Part shown: positions 25,400-34,444 of the stretch, in pieces
Numbering within the stretch: the stretch's first letter is position 1
Layout of the letters: the number at the start of each line of letters is the position of its first letter
NCBI GenBank assembly: GCA_965140395.1
Contig: OZ223207.1
Coordinates: 248,001-312,000, forward strand
Source: Parvibaculum sp002684405
GTDB lineage: Bacteria > Pseudomonadota > Alphaproteobacteria > Parvibaculales > Parvibaculaceae
Length of the DNA stretch: 64,000 nt
Direction: 5' to 3'
Notes under the pieces: model-generated
Databases searched by the model: none
What the model was told of the DNA's origin: nothing
Seen by the model: only the letters and a program-made list of their open reading frames with translations
Made by a program: the position numbers and the translations under genes

Positions 25400-26292
25400 T
25401 CTTTGCGACGGCGCCACTCGCTTACCGCGATGCCGACCAGTATGAGTGCCAGGCCGATCAGTACACGGAGTTGAAGTTCCTCACCGAAGAGGAGAAAGCC
25501 CGCCAGCGCGGCAAAGGCGGGGACGAGGTAGTTGCTCAACGCCACGAAGGTTGCACCTGCCTGGTCGACGATCCGGAAGAAGAGGAGCGTCGCAAGCCCG
25601 GTGGAGAGAAAGCCGAGCCCGGCGGCGCTCAAGAGCGGGATCGTGCCCGCGTGGAGCAGCGCAGCGGGCGGCGTGACCGTCCCGGCGAGTGCGACGCCCA
25701 TGGTTGCGCCCGCTGTCAGGACCCCGGCGGCCTTTGTAACGAGTGGCATGTCGGGTGCGCGGCGGGCCATCACATTGTTGCAGGCAAAGCAGAATGCGCC
25801 CGCGAGAACGGCCAGTTCCCCCATCAGTTTCGACCCGTCGCCGGTCACATCGGCAAGGGCGGCGGGACCGATCACCACGACAAGACCGCCAAACCCGATC
25901 CCGAAGCCTGCGAATCGGGGGAGCGTGATCCGTTCTTCCGGCACGAAAAAATAGGCGAGGGCGAGCGTGGCCAGCGGGACGAAACCGATCAGGATGCCCG
26001 CCAGGGAAGAGGCGATTTGCTGCTGTCCCCAGCTAATCGCGAAGAAGGGCAGGATATTGCCGACGAGGCCCAGCGCGGCGAACCAGCTCCAGTTCCGCAG
26101 GCGAGCGGTCAGCGTCTCGTTCCTGAACAACAGGATCGCGATAAGGAGCAAACCGCCGAAGCTCAGCCGCAGCGCCATGACCCATTCCGGTGTCATGCCC
26201 CGAAGCGCCAGCTTGGTGAAGGCGAAGGCTGACCCCCAGCAGAAGACGAGCAGGGCAAGCAGGATCCAGCGATAGAGCGGGTGTGAGGTCAT
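25396..26292 (-). CDS. EamA/DMT-family transporter
   Basis: About 298 residues with ten predicted transmembrane helices in two EamA repeats: the first begins LLALLVFCWGSAFAFTKLAL, the second contains CNNVMARRAPD and ends with VALSNYLVPAFAALAGFLLF. The family exports metabolites and amino acids; the substrate is unknown. The start at 26292 (MTSHPLYRW) puts the first helix near the N-terminus; an ATG at 26373 would add 27 mostly polar residues and neither has a strong ribosome binding site. It is convergent with the LysE gene and divergent from serC. Confidence 0.85.
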   Translation of the reverse strand: MTSHPLYRWILLALLVFCWGSAFAFTKLALRGMTPEWVMALRLSFGGLLLIAILLFRNETLTARLRNWSWFAALGLVGNILPFFAISWGQQQIASSLAGILIGFVPLATLALAYFFVPEERITLPRFAGFGIGFGGLVVVIGPAALADVTGDGSKLMGELAVLAGAFCFACNNVMARRAPDMPLVTKAAGVLTAGATMGVALAGTVTPPAALLHAGTIPLLSAAGLGFLSTGLATLLFFRIVDQAGATFVALSNYLVPAFAALAGFLLFGEELQLRVLIGLALILVGIAVSEWRRRKD

Positions 26293-26412
26293 GAAAATTT
26301 CGTCGATCGGGAAGGCGTGGCTTTTTGGCAGCGTAATGCGGTTTTTTCTCGGTGGCGAAGGGTCATGCGACATGTTTCACATTCTTGCGGCCCCGTTTCA
26401 CGCGACATCCAT

Positions 26413-26441
26413 TTGACTTCCACCGGGCGCAAGCATAGCTA
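26413..26441 (+). promoter_or_regulatory. Probable serC-serA promoter
   Basis: TTGACT (26413-26418), 17-nt spacer, TAGCTA (26436-26441). The transcript would begin just before the two leader hairpins. Confidence 0.5.
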
Positions 26442-26454
26442 TTGCGGCGGGACA

Positions 26455-26492
26455 CCCCTCCCCAACGAGGGGCAAACTATCTGAGAGGATAG
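26455..26492 (+). ncRNA. serC-motif leader RNA
   Basis: Two small hairpins immediately precede serC: CCCCTC/GAGGGG (26455-26472) and CTATC/GATAG (26477-26492). The second encloses the AGGA ribosome binding site, so pairing would hide it. This matches the position and two-hairpin layout of the alphaproteobacterial serC RNA motif, a proposed cis-regulator of serine synthesis. The assignment is from layout, not from a covariance-model score. Confidence 0.65.
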
Positions 26493-26496
26493 CTAT

Positions 26497-27669
26497 ATGA
26501 CCGCTCAAGAGCGTCCGGCTGTGCGTCCGGCTAATCCGCACTTTTCTTCCGGCCCCTGCGCAAAGCGCCCCGGCTGGGCCCTCGAAAATCTCAAATCCGC
26601 CGTTCTCGGCCGCAGCCATCGTTCGAAGCCCGGCAAGGCACGTCTTGCCGCTGCCATCGAGAAGACGCGCGCGGTGCTGAACGTGCCCGCCGACTACAAG
26701 ATCGGCATCGTTCCCGCGTCCGACACGGGCGCCGTCGAAATGGCGCTCTGGTCGCTTCTCGGCGCGCGCGGTGTGGACATGCTCGCCTGGGAAAGCTTCG
26801 GGCAGGGCTGGGTCACCGACGTTGCCAAGCAGCTCAAGCTTGAAAATGCCCGTATCCTGAAAGCCGATTACGGTCAGCTTCCCGATCTCGGCGACGTCGA
26901 TTTCAAGAACGATGTCGTTTTCACCTGGAACGGCACCACCTCCGGCGTGCGCGTGCCGAACGGCGAATGGATCGCCGACGACCGCGAAGGCCTGACGATC
27001 TGCGATGCGACCTCGGCTGCCTTCGCGCAGGATCTCGCCTGGCCGAAGCTCGATGTCGTTACCTTCTCCTGGCAGAAGGTGCTGGGCGGCGAGGCCGCGC
27101 ATGGCGTGCTGATCCTCAGCCCGCGCGCGGTGGAGCGGCTGGAAAGCTACACCCCCGCCTGGCCGATGCCGAAGATCTTCCGCCTCACCAAGGGCGGCAA
27201 GCTCATCGAAGGCATCTTCAAGGGCGAGACGATCAACACGCCGTCCATGCTTTGCGTGGAAGACTATATCGATGCGCTGGACTGGGCCGATTCCATCGGC
27301 GGGCTGAAGGCACTCATCGCGCGCGCCGACGCCAACACGGCCGTTATTGCTGAGTGGGCGGAACGCACCCCGTGGGTCGACTTCCTCGCCGAGAAGGTCG
27401 AGACGCGCTCCAACACCTCCGTCTGCCTCAAGGTCGTGGACCCCAAGGTCGCCGCGCTTTCCGACGACGACCAGGCGGCCTTCGCCAAGAAGATGTCCTC
27501 GCTTCTCGAAAGCGAAGGCGTGGCGATGGATGTGAACGGCTATCGCGACGCGCCGGCCGGTCTTCGCATCTGGGCGGGTGCCACCATCGAGGTGTCCGAC
27601 ATGCAGGCGCTGATGCCCTGGCTCGACTGGGCCTTTGCCGAAGCGCTCGCCTCGCTCGAAGCGGCCTGA
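26497..27669 (+). CDS. serC: Phosphoserine aminotransferase
   Basis: PLP enzyme converting 3-phosphohydroxypyruvate to phosphoserine. The 390-residue protein is of the alphaproteobacterial/archaeal subtype: NPHFSSGPCAKRPGW at the N-terminus, GRSHRSKPGK, and the PLP lysine in FSWQKVLGGEAAHG. It is co-directional with serA 151 nt downstream. Expression is probably set by the hairpin leader that masks its ribosome binding site. Confidence 0.97.
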   Translation: MTAQERPAVRPANPHFSSGPCAKRPGWALENLKSAVLGRSHRSKPGKARLAAAIEKTRAVLNVPADYKIGIVPASDTGAVEMALWSLLGARGVDMLAWESFGQGWVTDVAKQLKLENARILKADYGQLPDLGDVDFKNDVVFTWNGTTSGVRVPNGEWIADDREGLTICDATSAAFAQDLAWPKLDVVTFSWQKVLGGEAAHGVLILSPRAVERLESYTPAWPMPKIFRLTKGGKLIEGIFKGETINTPSMLCVEDYIDALDWADSIGGLKALIARADANTAVIAEWAERTPWVDFLAEKVETRSNTSVCLKVVDPKVAALSDDDQAAFAKKMSSLLESEGVAMDVNGYRDAPAGLRIWAGATIEVSDMQALMPWLDWAFAEALASLEAA

Positions 27670-27820
27670 GTTTCCGAACGAACAAGGTTCTGCCCCTTGC
27701 GCCGACGACCGAGTGTTTCGCGGCGGTGGGGCAGGACATCCAATCCCCTTTGATTTTCCCTTCGTCATCGCGCAGCGAAATCCCGCGCCGGACGAAAAAG
27801 GTTCAAGACAGGAGGCATGA

Positions 27821-29398
27821 ATGCCCAAGGTTCTTATTTCCGACAAGCTTTCTCCCGCCGCCGCGCAGATCTTCAAGGATCGCGGCATCGACGTCGATGT
27901 GAAGCCCGGCCTCGACAAGGAAGAGCTCATCAAGATCATCGGCGAGTATGACGGTCTTGCCATCCGTTCCGCGACCAAGGTGACGCCGCCCGTCATCGAA
28001 GCCGCGAAGAAGCTGAAGGTCGTCGGCCGCGCCGGTATCGGCGTCGACAATGTCGACCTTCCCGCCGCGACCGCCGCGGGCGTCATCGTGATGAACACGC
28101 CTTTCGGCAACTCCATCACCACTGCGGAACATGCCGTGGCGATGATGCTTTCGCTTGCCCGCCAGATCCCGGATGCGAATGCTTCCACCCATGCGGGCAA
28201 ATGGGAAAAGTCGAAATTCATGGGTGTCGAAGTCACCGGCAAGACGCTGGGCGTCATCGGTGCCGGCAACATCGGCTCCATCGTCATCGACCGCGCCAAG
28301 GGCCTGCGCATGAAGGTCATCGCCTTCGATCCCTTCCTGACGCCGGAGCGCGCGGGCGATATGGGCATTGAAAAGGTCGAGCTGGACGACCTGCTGGGCC
28401 GTGCCGATTTCATCACGCTGCACACGCCGCTCACCGACAAGACGCGCAACATCATCGACGCCAAGGCGCTGGCGAAGTGCAAGAAGGGCGTACGCATCAT
28501 CAACTGCGCGCGTGGCGGTCTTATCGTCGAAGCCGATCTGAAGGCGGCGCTTGAAAGCGGCCAGGTCGCGGGCGCGGCGCTCGACGTGTTCGAGGAAGAG
28601 CCGGCCAAGGACAATGCGCTGTTCGGCATGGAAAACGTCGTCTGCACGCCGCATCTGGGTGCTTCCACCTCGGAAGCGCAGGAAAATGTGGCGCTTCAGG
28701 TCGCCGAGCAGATTTCCGACTATCTGCTGACGGGCGCGATCGTGAACTCGATCAACGTGCCGGCCGTGTCCGCGGACGAAGCGCCGAAGCTTTCGCCCTT
28801 CATCAAGCTTGCCGAGCAGCTCGGTTCCTTTGCCGGTCAGGCGACGGAAACCGGTATCTCCGGTATCAAGATCGAATATGAAGGCGATGTCGCGGAGATG
28901 AATACCCGCGTGCTCACCAATGCGCTGCTCTGCGGCTTGCTCAAGCCGCTTCTGTCGGACGTCAACATGATCTCCGCCCCGGTGATCGCGAAGGAACGCG
29001 ACATCAAGGTGGAAGAAGTGAAGCGCGAACAGCAGGGCGCTTATGAGACCTATATCCGCCTCACCGTGAAGACGGAGCGTCAGGAGCGTTCAGTGGCCGG
29101 TACGGTCTTCACCGGCGGCCTGCCGCGCATCATTCAGGTGAAGGGCGTGGATATGGAAGCCGCGCTTGGCGAGCATATGCTCTATGTCACCAATAACGAC
29201 AAGCCGGGTTTCATCGGCTCCATCGGTTCCACGCTGGGCGAAGCGGGCATCAATATCGCCAACTTCAACCTCGGCCGCGAAAAGGAAGGCGGCGGCGCCA
29301 TCTGCCTCATCGAGGTGGACAGCGACGTGCCGCAGGACGTGCTCGACAAGATCGAGGCGCTGCCGAATGTGGTTCAGGCCAAGAGCATGAAGTTCTGA
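27821..29398 (+). CDS. serA: D-3-phosphoglycerate dehydrogenase
   Basis: First step of serine synthesis, oxidising 3-phosphoglycerate with NAD. The 525-residue long form has the substrate domain, a Rossmann domain (GVIGAGNIGSIVIDRAK), catalytic Arg in NCARGGLIVE, Glu in EEEPA and His in TPHLGAST, then an intervening domain and a C-terminal ACT domain (LYVTNNDKPGFIGSIGSTLG). The ACT domain suggests feedback by serine, as known in related enzymes. A strong terminator ends the operon. Confidence 0.98.
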   Translation: MPKVLISDKLSPAAAQIFKDRGIDVDVKPGLDKEELIKIIGEYDGLAIRSATKVTPPVIEAAKKLKVVGRAGIGVDNVDLPAATAAGVIVMNTPFGNSITTAEHAVAMMLSLARQIPDANASTHAGKWEKSKFMGVEVTGKTLGVIGAGNIGSIVIDRAKGLRMKVIAFDPFLTPERAGDMGIEKVELDDLLGRADFITLHTPLTDKTRNIIDAKALAKCKKGVRIINCARGGLIVEADLKAALESGQVAGAALDVFEEEPAKDNALFGMENVVCTPHLGASTSEAQENVALQVAEQISDYLLTGAIVNSINVPAVSADEAPKLSPFIKLAEQLGSFAGQATETGISGIKIEYEGDVAEMNTRVLTNALLCGLLKPLLSDVNMISAPVIAKERDIKVEEVKREQQGAYETYIRLTVKTERQERSVAGTVFTGGLPRIIQVKGVDMEAALGEHMLYVTNNDKPGFIGSIGSTLGEAGINIANFNLGREKEGGGAICLIEVDSDVPQDVLDKIEALPNVVQAKSMKF

Positions 29399-29424
29399 GC
29401 CGAATCGGGCTGACGGATAATGGA

Positions 29425-29452
29425 AAGGGCGGCCTTTTGGCCGCCCTTTTTC
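29425..29452 (+). terminator. Rho-independent terminator of serCA
   Basis: AAGGGCGGCC (29425-29434), TTTT loop, GGCCGCCCTT (29439-29448) and a T-run to 29452. Confidence 0.93.
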
Positions 29453-29621
29453 GTGGATTTCCGCCCTTCGCAAAGTGCTCTGGCCTTTCCGCCCCCCATG
29501 GGGTAGAACCCCGAAAAGCCCCGGGCGGAAGATGCGCGGGGCTTTTGGCGTGTCTGGCGGCCCGGTTTTTTGTGGGCCATGGCCGCGGAGCGCCGGCCAC
29601 TGGATTTCAAAGGCTAAAGCG

Positions 29622-30914
29622 ATGGCGAATGTAGCGGTTGTCGGGTCCCAATGGGGCGACGAGGGCAAGGGCAAGATTGTGGACTGGCTGTCCGAGCGCG
29701 CCGATGTGGTGGTGCGTTTCCAGGGCGGGCACAATGCGGGCCATACGCTGGTGATCGACGGCGTGACCTACAAGCTGTCGCTGCTGCCGTCCGGCGTGGT
29801 GCGCGAAGGCAAGCTCTCCGTCATCGGCAATGGCGTGGTGGTCGACCCCTGGGCGCTGCTGGACGAGATTTCCCGGCTGGCGGAGCAGGGCGTGAAGATC
29901 GGTCCGGACCGGCTGCGCATCGCGGAGAATGCGACGCTCATCCTGCCGCTGCACCGCGAACTCGACGAGATCCGCGAGAACTCCAATAGCGGCACCAAGA
30001 TCGGCACCACCAAGCGCGGCATCGGTCCGGCCTATGAAGACAAGGTCGGTCGCCGCGCGCTGCGCGTGATGGATCTGATGGATCTGGACGCTTTGGCCGA
30101 CAAGGTGGAGAAGATGCTGGCGCATCACAATGCGCTGCGCCGCGGCCTCGGTCAGGCGCCGGTCGACGGCGACAAGCTCACCGCGCAGCTCAAGGAGATC
30201 GCACCGTCGATCCTGCCTTACATGGATTCGGTCTGGCGTCTGCTGGACGGGGTGCGCCGCAAGGGTAGCCGCATCCTGTTCGAGGGTGCGCAGGGCACGC
30301 TGCTCGACATCGATCACGGCACCTATCCCTATGTGACGTCCTCCAATACCGTGTCCGCGCAGGCCGCGACCGGCTCCGGCATGGGGCCTGCCGCCATCGA
30401 CACGGTGCTCGGCATCACCAAGGCCTATACGACGCGTGTGGGCGAGGGGCCGTTCCCGACCGAACTCGATGACGAGATCGGCCAGAAGCTCGGCGAGCGG
30501 GGCCGCGAATTCGGCGTAGTGACGGGGCGCAAGCGCCGTTGCGGCTGGTTCGACGCGGTGCTGGTGCGTCAGGCGATCAAGACGAGCGGCATTACCGATG
30601 TGGCGCTCACCAAGCTCGACGTACTGGACGGTTTCGACGAGGTGAAGATCTGCACCGGCTACAAGCTGGACGGTCAGGTGCTCGACTATCTGCCGGGCGG
30701 GGCGGCGCTGCAGGCGCGTGTGGAGCCGATCTACGAGACGCTGGAAGGCTGGCAGGAAACCACCTTCGGCGCGCGTACATGGGCGGAACTGCCCGCACAG
30801 GCGATCAAATATGTGCGCCATATCGAGGAGCTGATCGAATGCCCGGTCACGCTTCTGTCGACCTCGCCGGAGCGCGAGGACACGATCCTCATGAAGGATC
30901 CCTTCGAGGACTGA
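29622..30914 (+). CDS. purA: Adenylosuccinate synthetase
   Basis: GTP-dependent condensation of IMP and aspartate, first committed step to AMP. The 430-residue protein begins MANVAVVGSQWGDEGKGK, holding the GDEGKGK P-loop-like motif, followed by GHNAGHTL, GTTKRGIGPAYEDK and the IMP-binding segments. The ATG at 29622 was chosen on homology; the frame is open much further upstream across a GC-rich hairpin zone, without a sensible start. It ends 3 nt before the CPBP protease gene. Confidence 0.98.
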   Translation: MANVAVVGSQWGDEGKGKIVDWLSERADVVVRFQGGHNAGHTLVIDGVTYKLSLLPSGVVREGKLSVIGNGVVVDPWALLDEISRLAEQGVKIGPDRLRIAENATLILPLHRELDEIRENSNSGTKIGTTKRGIGPAYEDKVGRRALRVMDLMDLDALADKVEKMLAHHNALRRGLGQAPVDGDKLTAQLKEIAPSILPYMDSVWRLLDGVRRKGSRILFEGAQGTLLDIDHGTYPYVTSSNTVSAQAATGSGMGPAAIDTVLGITKAYTTRVGEGPFPTELDDEIGQKLGERGREFGVVTGRKRRCGWFDAVLVRQAIKTSGITDVALTKLDVLDGFDEVKICTGYKLDGQVLDYLPGGAALQARVEPIYETLEGWQETTFGARTWAELPAQAIKYVRHIEELIECPVTLLSTSPEREDTILMKDPFED

Positions 30915-30917
30915 TCC

Positions 30918-31727
30918 ATGGTGTGGGGCCCGAACGGTAAACGGACCGGCTCGCGGCCCGCCGGGACAGCGCAGCGGGAGGTTGCCGTTCTCAGCGGCTT
31001 CCGCCTGCGCGATGCGCTCATCATCGTCCTCGGCAATATTGTCGGGCAGTTGGCGGGCGCGCTGGGTTATGGCGTGTGGTTGGCCTTCGCGATGGGGACG
31101 GCCGAGGGGCTGGCGCTGAAAATCCAGCTCGATCCCTGGCGCAATCATCTCGTTCTGGTGAGCGGCCTCAGCGGCTATCTCTTCATGCTGCCCTGGATCC
31201 TTCATCTGTTGCGCAAGCGGCGGATCACGCTGTCGGGCATCGGTTTCCGGTGGCCGGGCATGCGCTGGTTCGTCTACGCCTTTCTTGCTTTCATCGCGCT
31301 CAAGGCGTTCAGCGTCTGGCTCATGTCCCTTCTGGATGAGGCGACGATCGAGAAGAGCTACCGGACGATGGAGGGGGTTGTCGGTACTGGCCCGCTATGG
31401 GTGTTCGTGTCCGCGCTCATGGTGGTCGTGGCCGCGCCCCTTCTGGAAGAGACGGCTTTTCGCGGGGCGCTTTATCAGGGGCTGTCGCGTCACATGCCGC
31501 GCCTTGCCGCCGCCCTTCTCGCCACCATCGCCTTCACCGCGATCCATCTGCAATATGCGCTGGCGGGCGGGGTGGTCGCCGTCGTGACGACCGCGCAAGT
31601 GGCGATGCTCGGCGCGATGCTCATGTTTCTCTACATGAAAAGCCGGTCGCTCTGGCCGGGGATCGCGCTCCATGCGCTGAACAATGGCGTCTCGCTTATC
31701 TTCCTCTTCGCCCTCCTGCAGCACTGA
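30918..31727 (+). CDS. CPBP-family intramembrane metalloprotease
   Basis: A polytopic protein of 269 residues with a basic, low-hydrophobicity N-terminus (about 1-30) and roughly seven membrane helices. The ABI/CPBP motifs are present: EETAFRG (glutamic acid pair plus Arg), the FTAIH motif and the C-terminal HALNNG. Members process prenylated or membrane proteins or act in bacteriocin immunity; no target is evident here. It follows purA by 3 nt, suggesting co-transcription, although the functions are unrelated. Confidence 0.88.
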   Translation: MVWGPNGKRTGSRPAGTAQREVAVLSGFRLRDALIIVLGNIVGQLAGALGYGVWLAFAMGTAEGLALKIQLDPWRNHLVLVSGLSGYLFMLPWILHLLRKRRITLSGIGFRWPGMRWFVYAFLAFIALKAFSVWLMSLLDEATIEKSYRTMEGVVGTGPLWVFVSALMVVVAAPLLEETAFRGALYQGLSRHMPRLAAALLATIAFTAIHLQYALAGGVVAVVTTAQVAMLGAMLMFLYMKSRSLWPGIALHALNNGVSLIFLFALLQH

Positions 31728-31756
31728 AAAAAGGGCGCCGCAGATGCAGCGCCCTT
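31727..31756 (-). terminator. Terminator of the MAPEG gene (leftward)
   Basis: AAGGGCGC (31731-31738) and GCGCCCTT (31749-31756) form an 8-bp stem. On the minus strand the stem is followed by a run of T (A-run at 31727-31732), giving a terminator for the leftward gene; it may also serve the converging CPBP transcript. Confidence 0.8.
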
Positions 31757-31779
31757 CATGTCCTTCGCGATGCGAGCCG

Positions 31780-32190
31780 TCAGAAGGTCACGATCTGGTA
31801 GAAGATGATCAGATAACCGACCACGGCGACCGCCCAGGCGATGGTACGAATGCCGAGGAAGGTGAAGCCCAGCACATAGACCAGCGCATGGACGATGCGC
31901 CCGATCAGGAACAGCTCCGCGCCGAGCACGGTCAGGCTCGTATGGATGCCCGCCAGATGCGCCGGAATGACGAGGCAGGCATAGATCAGCAAATTCTCGA
32001 TCAGGTTCGACGCGGCCCGTTTCGCGCGCGGGCCCGCGCCGGCGGCGGTGGATCCTTCGTCGCGATTGCCGATGCCCCATTGCATGCCCATGGCGGACAC
32101 ATTGGCGTTGGCATAGATCACGATGAGAATGAACAGAAGCGCCGCGCACCAGACGAGTACGGACAGTTCGATCGGCATGGATGAAATCAT
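31780..32190 (-). CDS. MAPEG-family membrane protein
   Basis: A 136-residue, four-helix integral membrane protein related to the eicosanoid/glutathione-metabolism MAPEG family: NLIENLLIYACLVIPAHLAG and LIGRIVHALVYVLGF resemble the conserved helix-2/3 region (ExNxxE/RxxYxxxY type). The start at 32190 has a GGGGGAG site 8 nt upstream. Substrate and any glutathione use are unknown. A second, different MAPEG-like gene is at 50511-50918. Confidence 0.8.
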   Translation of the reverse strand: MISSMPIELSVLVWCAALLFILIVIYANANVSAMGMQWGIGNRDEGSTAAGAGPRAKRAASNLIENLLIYACLVIPAHLAGIHTSLTVLGAELFLIGRIVHALVYVLGFTFLGIRTIAWAVAVVGYLIIFYQIVTF

Positions 32191-32384
32191 TCGGTTTTCT
32201 CCCCCTTGGGTCGGAATGAGGGCTCTGCCACAAGCCCGGCCTCCGTTCCGTCGTCGGGACACCCCTCCGGGAACGGACGACTCACCGGAGTCTATGCCGC
32301 TCCTGGGCCGGCTGCACTCATCATTATGTGACCGAATGTCGGCCCTTTACTGAGGGGCCGGGCAGAGTCACACTGCGCGTCTTA

Positions 32385-32475
32385 CCGAGGGGGGCCGGCG
32401 GCAGCCGGCTGAGATGAGCCTGATACCGGTTCACCACCCTTACCACCTGATCCGGGTCATGCCGGCGAAGGGACG
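32385..32475 (+). promoter_or_regulatory. TPP riboswitch (THI element)
   Basis: All conserved blocks are visible: the GAGGGGGGC opening helix, CTGAGATGA (32409-32417), ACCCTTACCACCTGATC and the closing GGGTCATGCCGGCGAAGGGA. It lies about 100 nt before thiC, so thiamine pyrophosphate should repress thiC by termination or by masking the start region. Confidence 0.96.
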
Positions 32476-32572
32476 GGATCTGCCGGGTATCTTGCCGATA
32501 TATGTCCGGTCAGCCGCTTTCGCGCCATTTTTCCCGGATTTCCAGGGGCCTCGGGCCCAAGGGAGTCCTGCG

Positions 32573-34432
32573 ATGAACGTCAAGCCGACTATCGAGCATA
32601 TGGAAGTGACCACCGGGCCGCTTCCCGCCAGCATCAAAACCCATACCGCGCCGGAGGCCTTCCCCGACATTCGGGTGCCGTTCCGTGAGATCGCGCTGCA
32701 TCCGAGCGCGGAGGAGCCGCCCGTGCGCGTCTATGACACGTCGGGGCCCTATACGGATCCGGAGGCGATCATCGATGTGGAGGCGGGCCTGGCGCGCCCG
32801 CGCACGGAATGGGTAACCGCGCGCGGCGGCGTTGAGGCCTATGAGGGCCGCGAGGTGAAGCCGGAGGACAATGGCAATGTCGGCGAGAGCCATCTCGCTC
32901 GTGAATTTCCCGTCCGCAACCGGCCCCTGCGCGGCAAGCCGGGCGAAATGGTGACGCAGTTCGAATATGCGCGCGCGGGCATCGTTACCGCGGAAATGGC
33001 CTATATCGCCGAGCGCGAAAATCTCGGCCGCAAGCAGGCGCTCGCCAATGCGGGCCACAAGATCGCCGAGGGCGAGAGCTTCGGCGCTGACATTCCGGAA
33101 TTCATCACGCCGGAATTCGTGCGCAAGGAAGTCGCCGAAGGCCGCGCCATCATTCCTGCCAACATCAACCATCCGGAACTGGAGCCGATGATTATCGGCC
33201 GCAACTTCCTGGTGAAGATCAACGCCAATATCGGCAATTCCGCCGTCGCGTCGTCGGTGGCGGAAGAAGTCGACAAGATGGTCTGGGCTATCCGCTGGGG
33301 TGCGGACACGGTGATGGACCTCTCCACCGGCCGCAACATTCACAACACGCGCGAATGGATCATCCGCAATTCGCCGGTGCCTATCGGCACGGTGCCGATC
33401 TATCAGGCGCTCGAAAAGGTGGACGGCGTTGCCGAGGACCTCACCTGGGAGGTTTTCCGCGACACGCTGATCGAGCAGGCGGAGCAGGGGGTGGATTATT
33501 TCACCATCCATGCGGGCGTGCGTCTGGCCTATGTGCCGCTGTCCGCCAAGCGCGTAACGGGCATCGTGTCGCGCGGCGGCTCCATCATGGCGAAATGGTG
33601 CCTTGCGCATCACAAGGAGAGCTTCCTCTACGAGCATTTCGAAGACATCTGCGACATCATGCGCGCTTACGACGTGTCCTTCTCGCTGGGCGACGGGCTT
33701 CGTCCCGGTTCCATCGCGGATGCGAATGACGAGGCGCAGTTCGCCGAGCTCGAAACGCTGGGCGAGCTGACGCAGATCGCCTGGAAGAAGGGCTGCCAGG
33801 TGATGATCGAAGGGCCGGGTCATGTGCCGATGCACAAGATCAAGGTCAATATGGACAAGCAGTTGAAGCATTGCGGCGGCGCGCCCTTCTATACGCTGGG
33901 CCCGCTCACCACCGACATCGCGCCGGGCTATGACCACATCACGAGCGGTATCGGCGCGGCGATGATCGGCTGGTTTGGCTGCGCCATGCTTTGCTATGTG
34001 ACGCCCAAGGAACATCTCGGCCTGCCGGACCGGCAGGACGTGAAGGAAGGCGTCATCACCTACAAGATCGCGGCCCATGCCGCCGACCTAGCCAAGGGGC
34101 ATCCTGCGGCGCAGATCCGCGACGATGCGCTTTCCCGCGCACGCTTCGAGTTCCGTTGGGAAGACCAGTTCAACCTCGCGCTCGACCCGGAACGCGCCAA
34201 GGAGTTCCACGACCAGACGCTGCCCAAGGAGGCGCACAAGGTCGCGCATTTCTGCTCCATGTGCGGGCCGAAATTCTGCTCCATGAAGATCACGCAGGAA
34301 GTGCGCGACTATGCCGAAAGCGGCATGGCGGAAAAGGCCGGCGAGTTCCGCAATTCCGGTGGCGAGATCTATCTGGAAGAAGCCGACGCCGCGAACAAGC
34401 AGGCGAACAAGGCGCTGGGCGGGGCGGAGTAG
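32573..34432 (+). CDS. thiC: Phosphomethylpyrimidine synthase ThiC
   Basis: Radical-SAM-type enzyme that rearranges aminoimidazole ribotide into HMP-P, the pyrimidine of thiamine. The 619-residue protein carries the C-terminal [4Fe-4S] ligands CSMCGPKFC. GGGAG at 32561-32565 supports the ATG at 32573; the longer frame runs back into the riboswitch. It is controlled by the TPP riboswitch upstream. The following gene starts only 12 nt after its stop, where base composition changes abruptly. Confidence 0.98.
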   Translation: MNVKPTIEHMEVTTGPLPASIKTHTAPEAFPDIRVPFREIALHPSAEEPPVRVYDTSGPYTDPEAIIDVEAGLARPRTEWVTARGGVEAYEGREVKPEDNGNVGESHLAREFPVRNRPLRGKPGEMVTQFEYARAGIVTAEMAYIAERENLGRKQALANAGHKIAEGESFGADIPEFITPEFVRKEVAEGRAIIPANINHPELEPMIIGRNFLVKINANIGNSAVASSVAEEVDKMVWAIRWGADTVMDLSTGRNIHNTREWIIRNSPVPIGTVPIYQALEKVDGVAEDLTWEVFRDTLIEQAEQGVDYFTIHAGVRLAYVPLSAKRVTGIVSRGGSIMAKWCLAHHKESFLYEHFEDICDIMRAYDVSFSLGDGLRPGSIADANDEAQFAELETLGELTQIAWKKGCQVMIEGPGHVPMHKIKVNMDKQLKHCGGAPFYTLGPLTTDIAPGYDHITSGIGAAMIGWFGCAMLCYVTPKEHLGLPDRQDVKEGVITYKIAAHAADLAKGHPAAQIRDDALSRARFEFRWEDQFNLALDPERAKEFHDQTLPKEAHKVAHFCSMCGPKFCSMKITQEVRDYAESGMAEKAGEFRNSGGEIYLEEADAANKQANKALGGAE

Positions 34433-34444
34433 GATGCCAACTCA

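Noticed and set aside
26398..28668. 756-codon minus-strand open frame
   Set aside because: Antisense to serC and serA; composition of a shadow frame.
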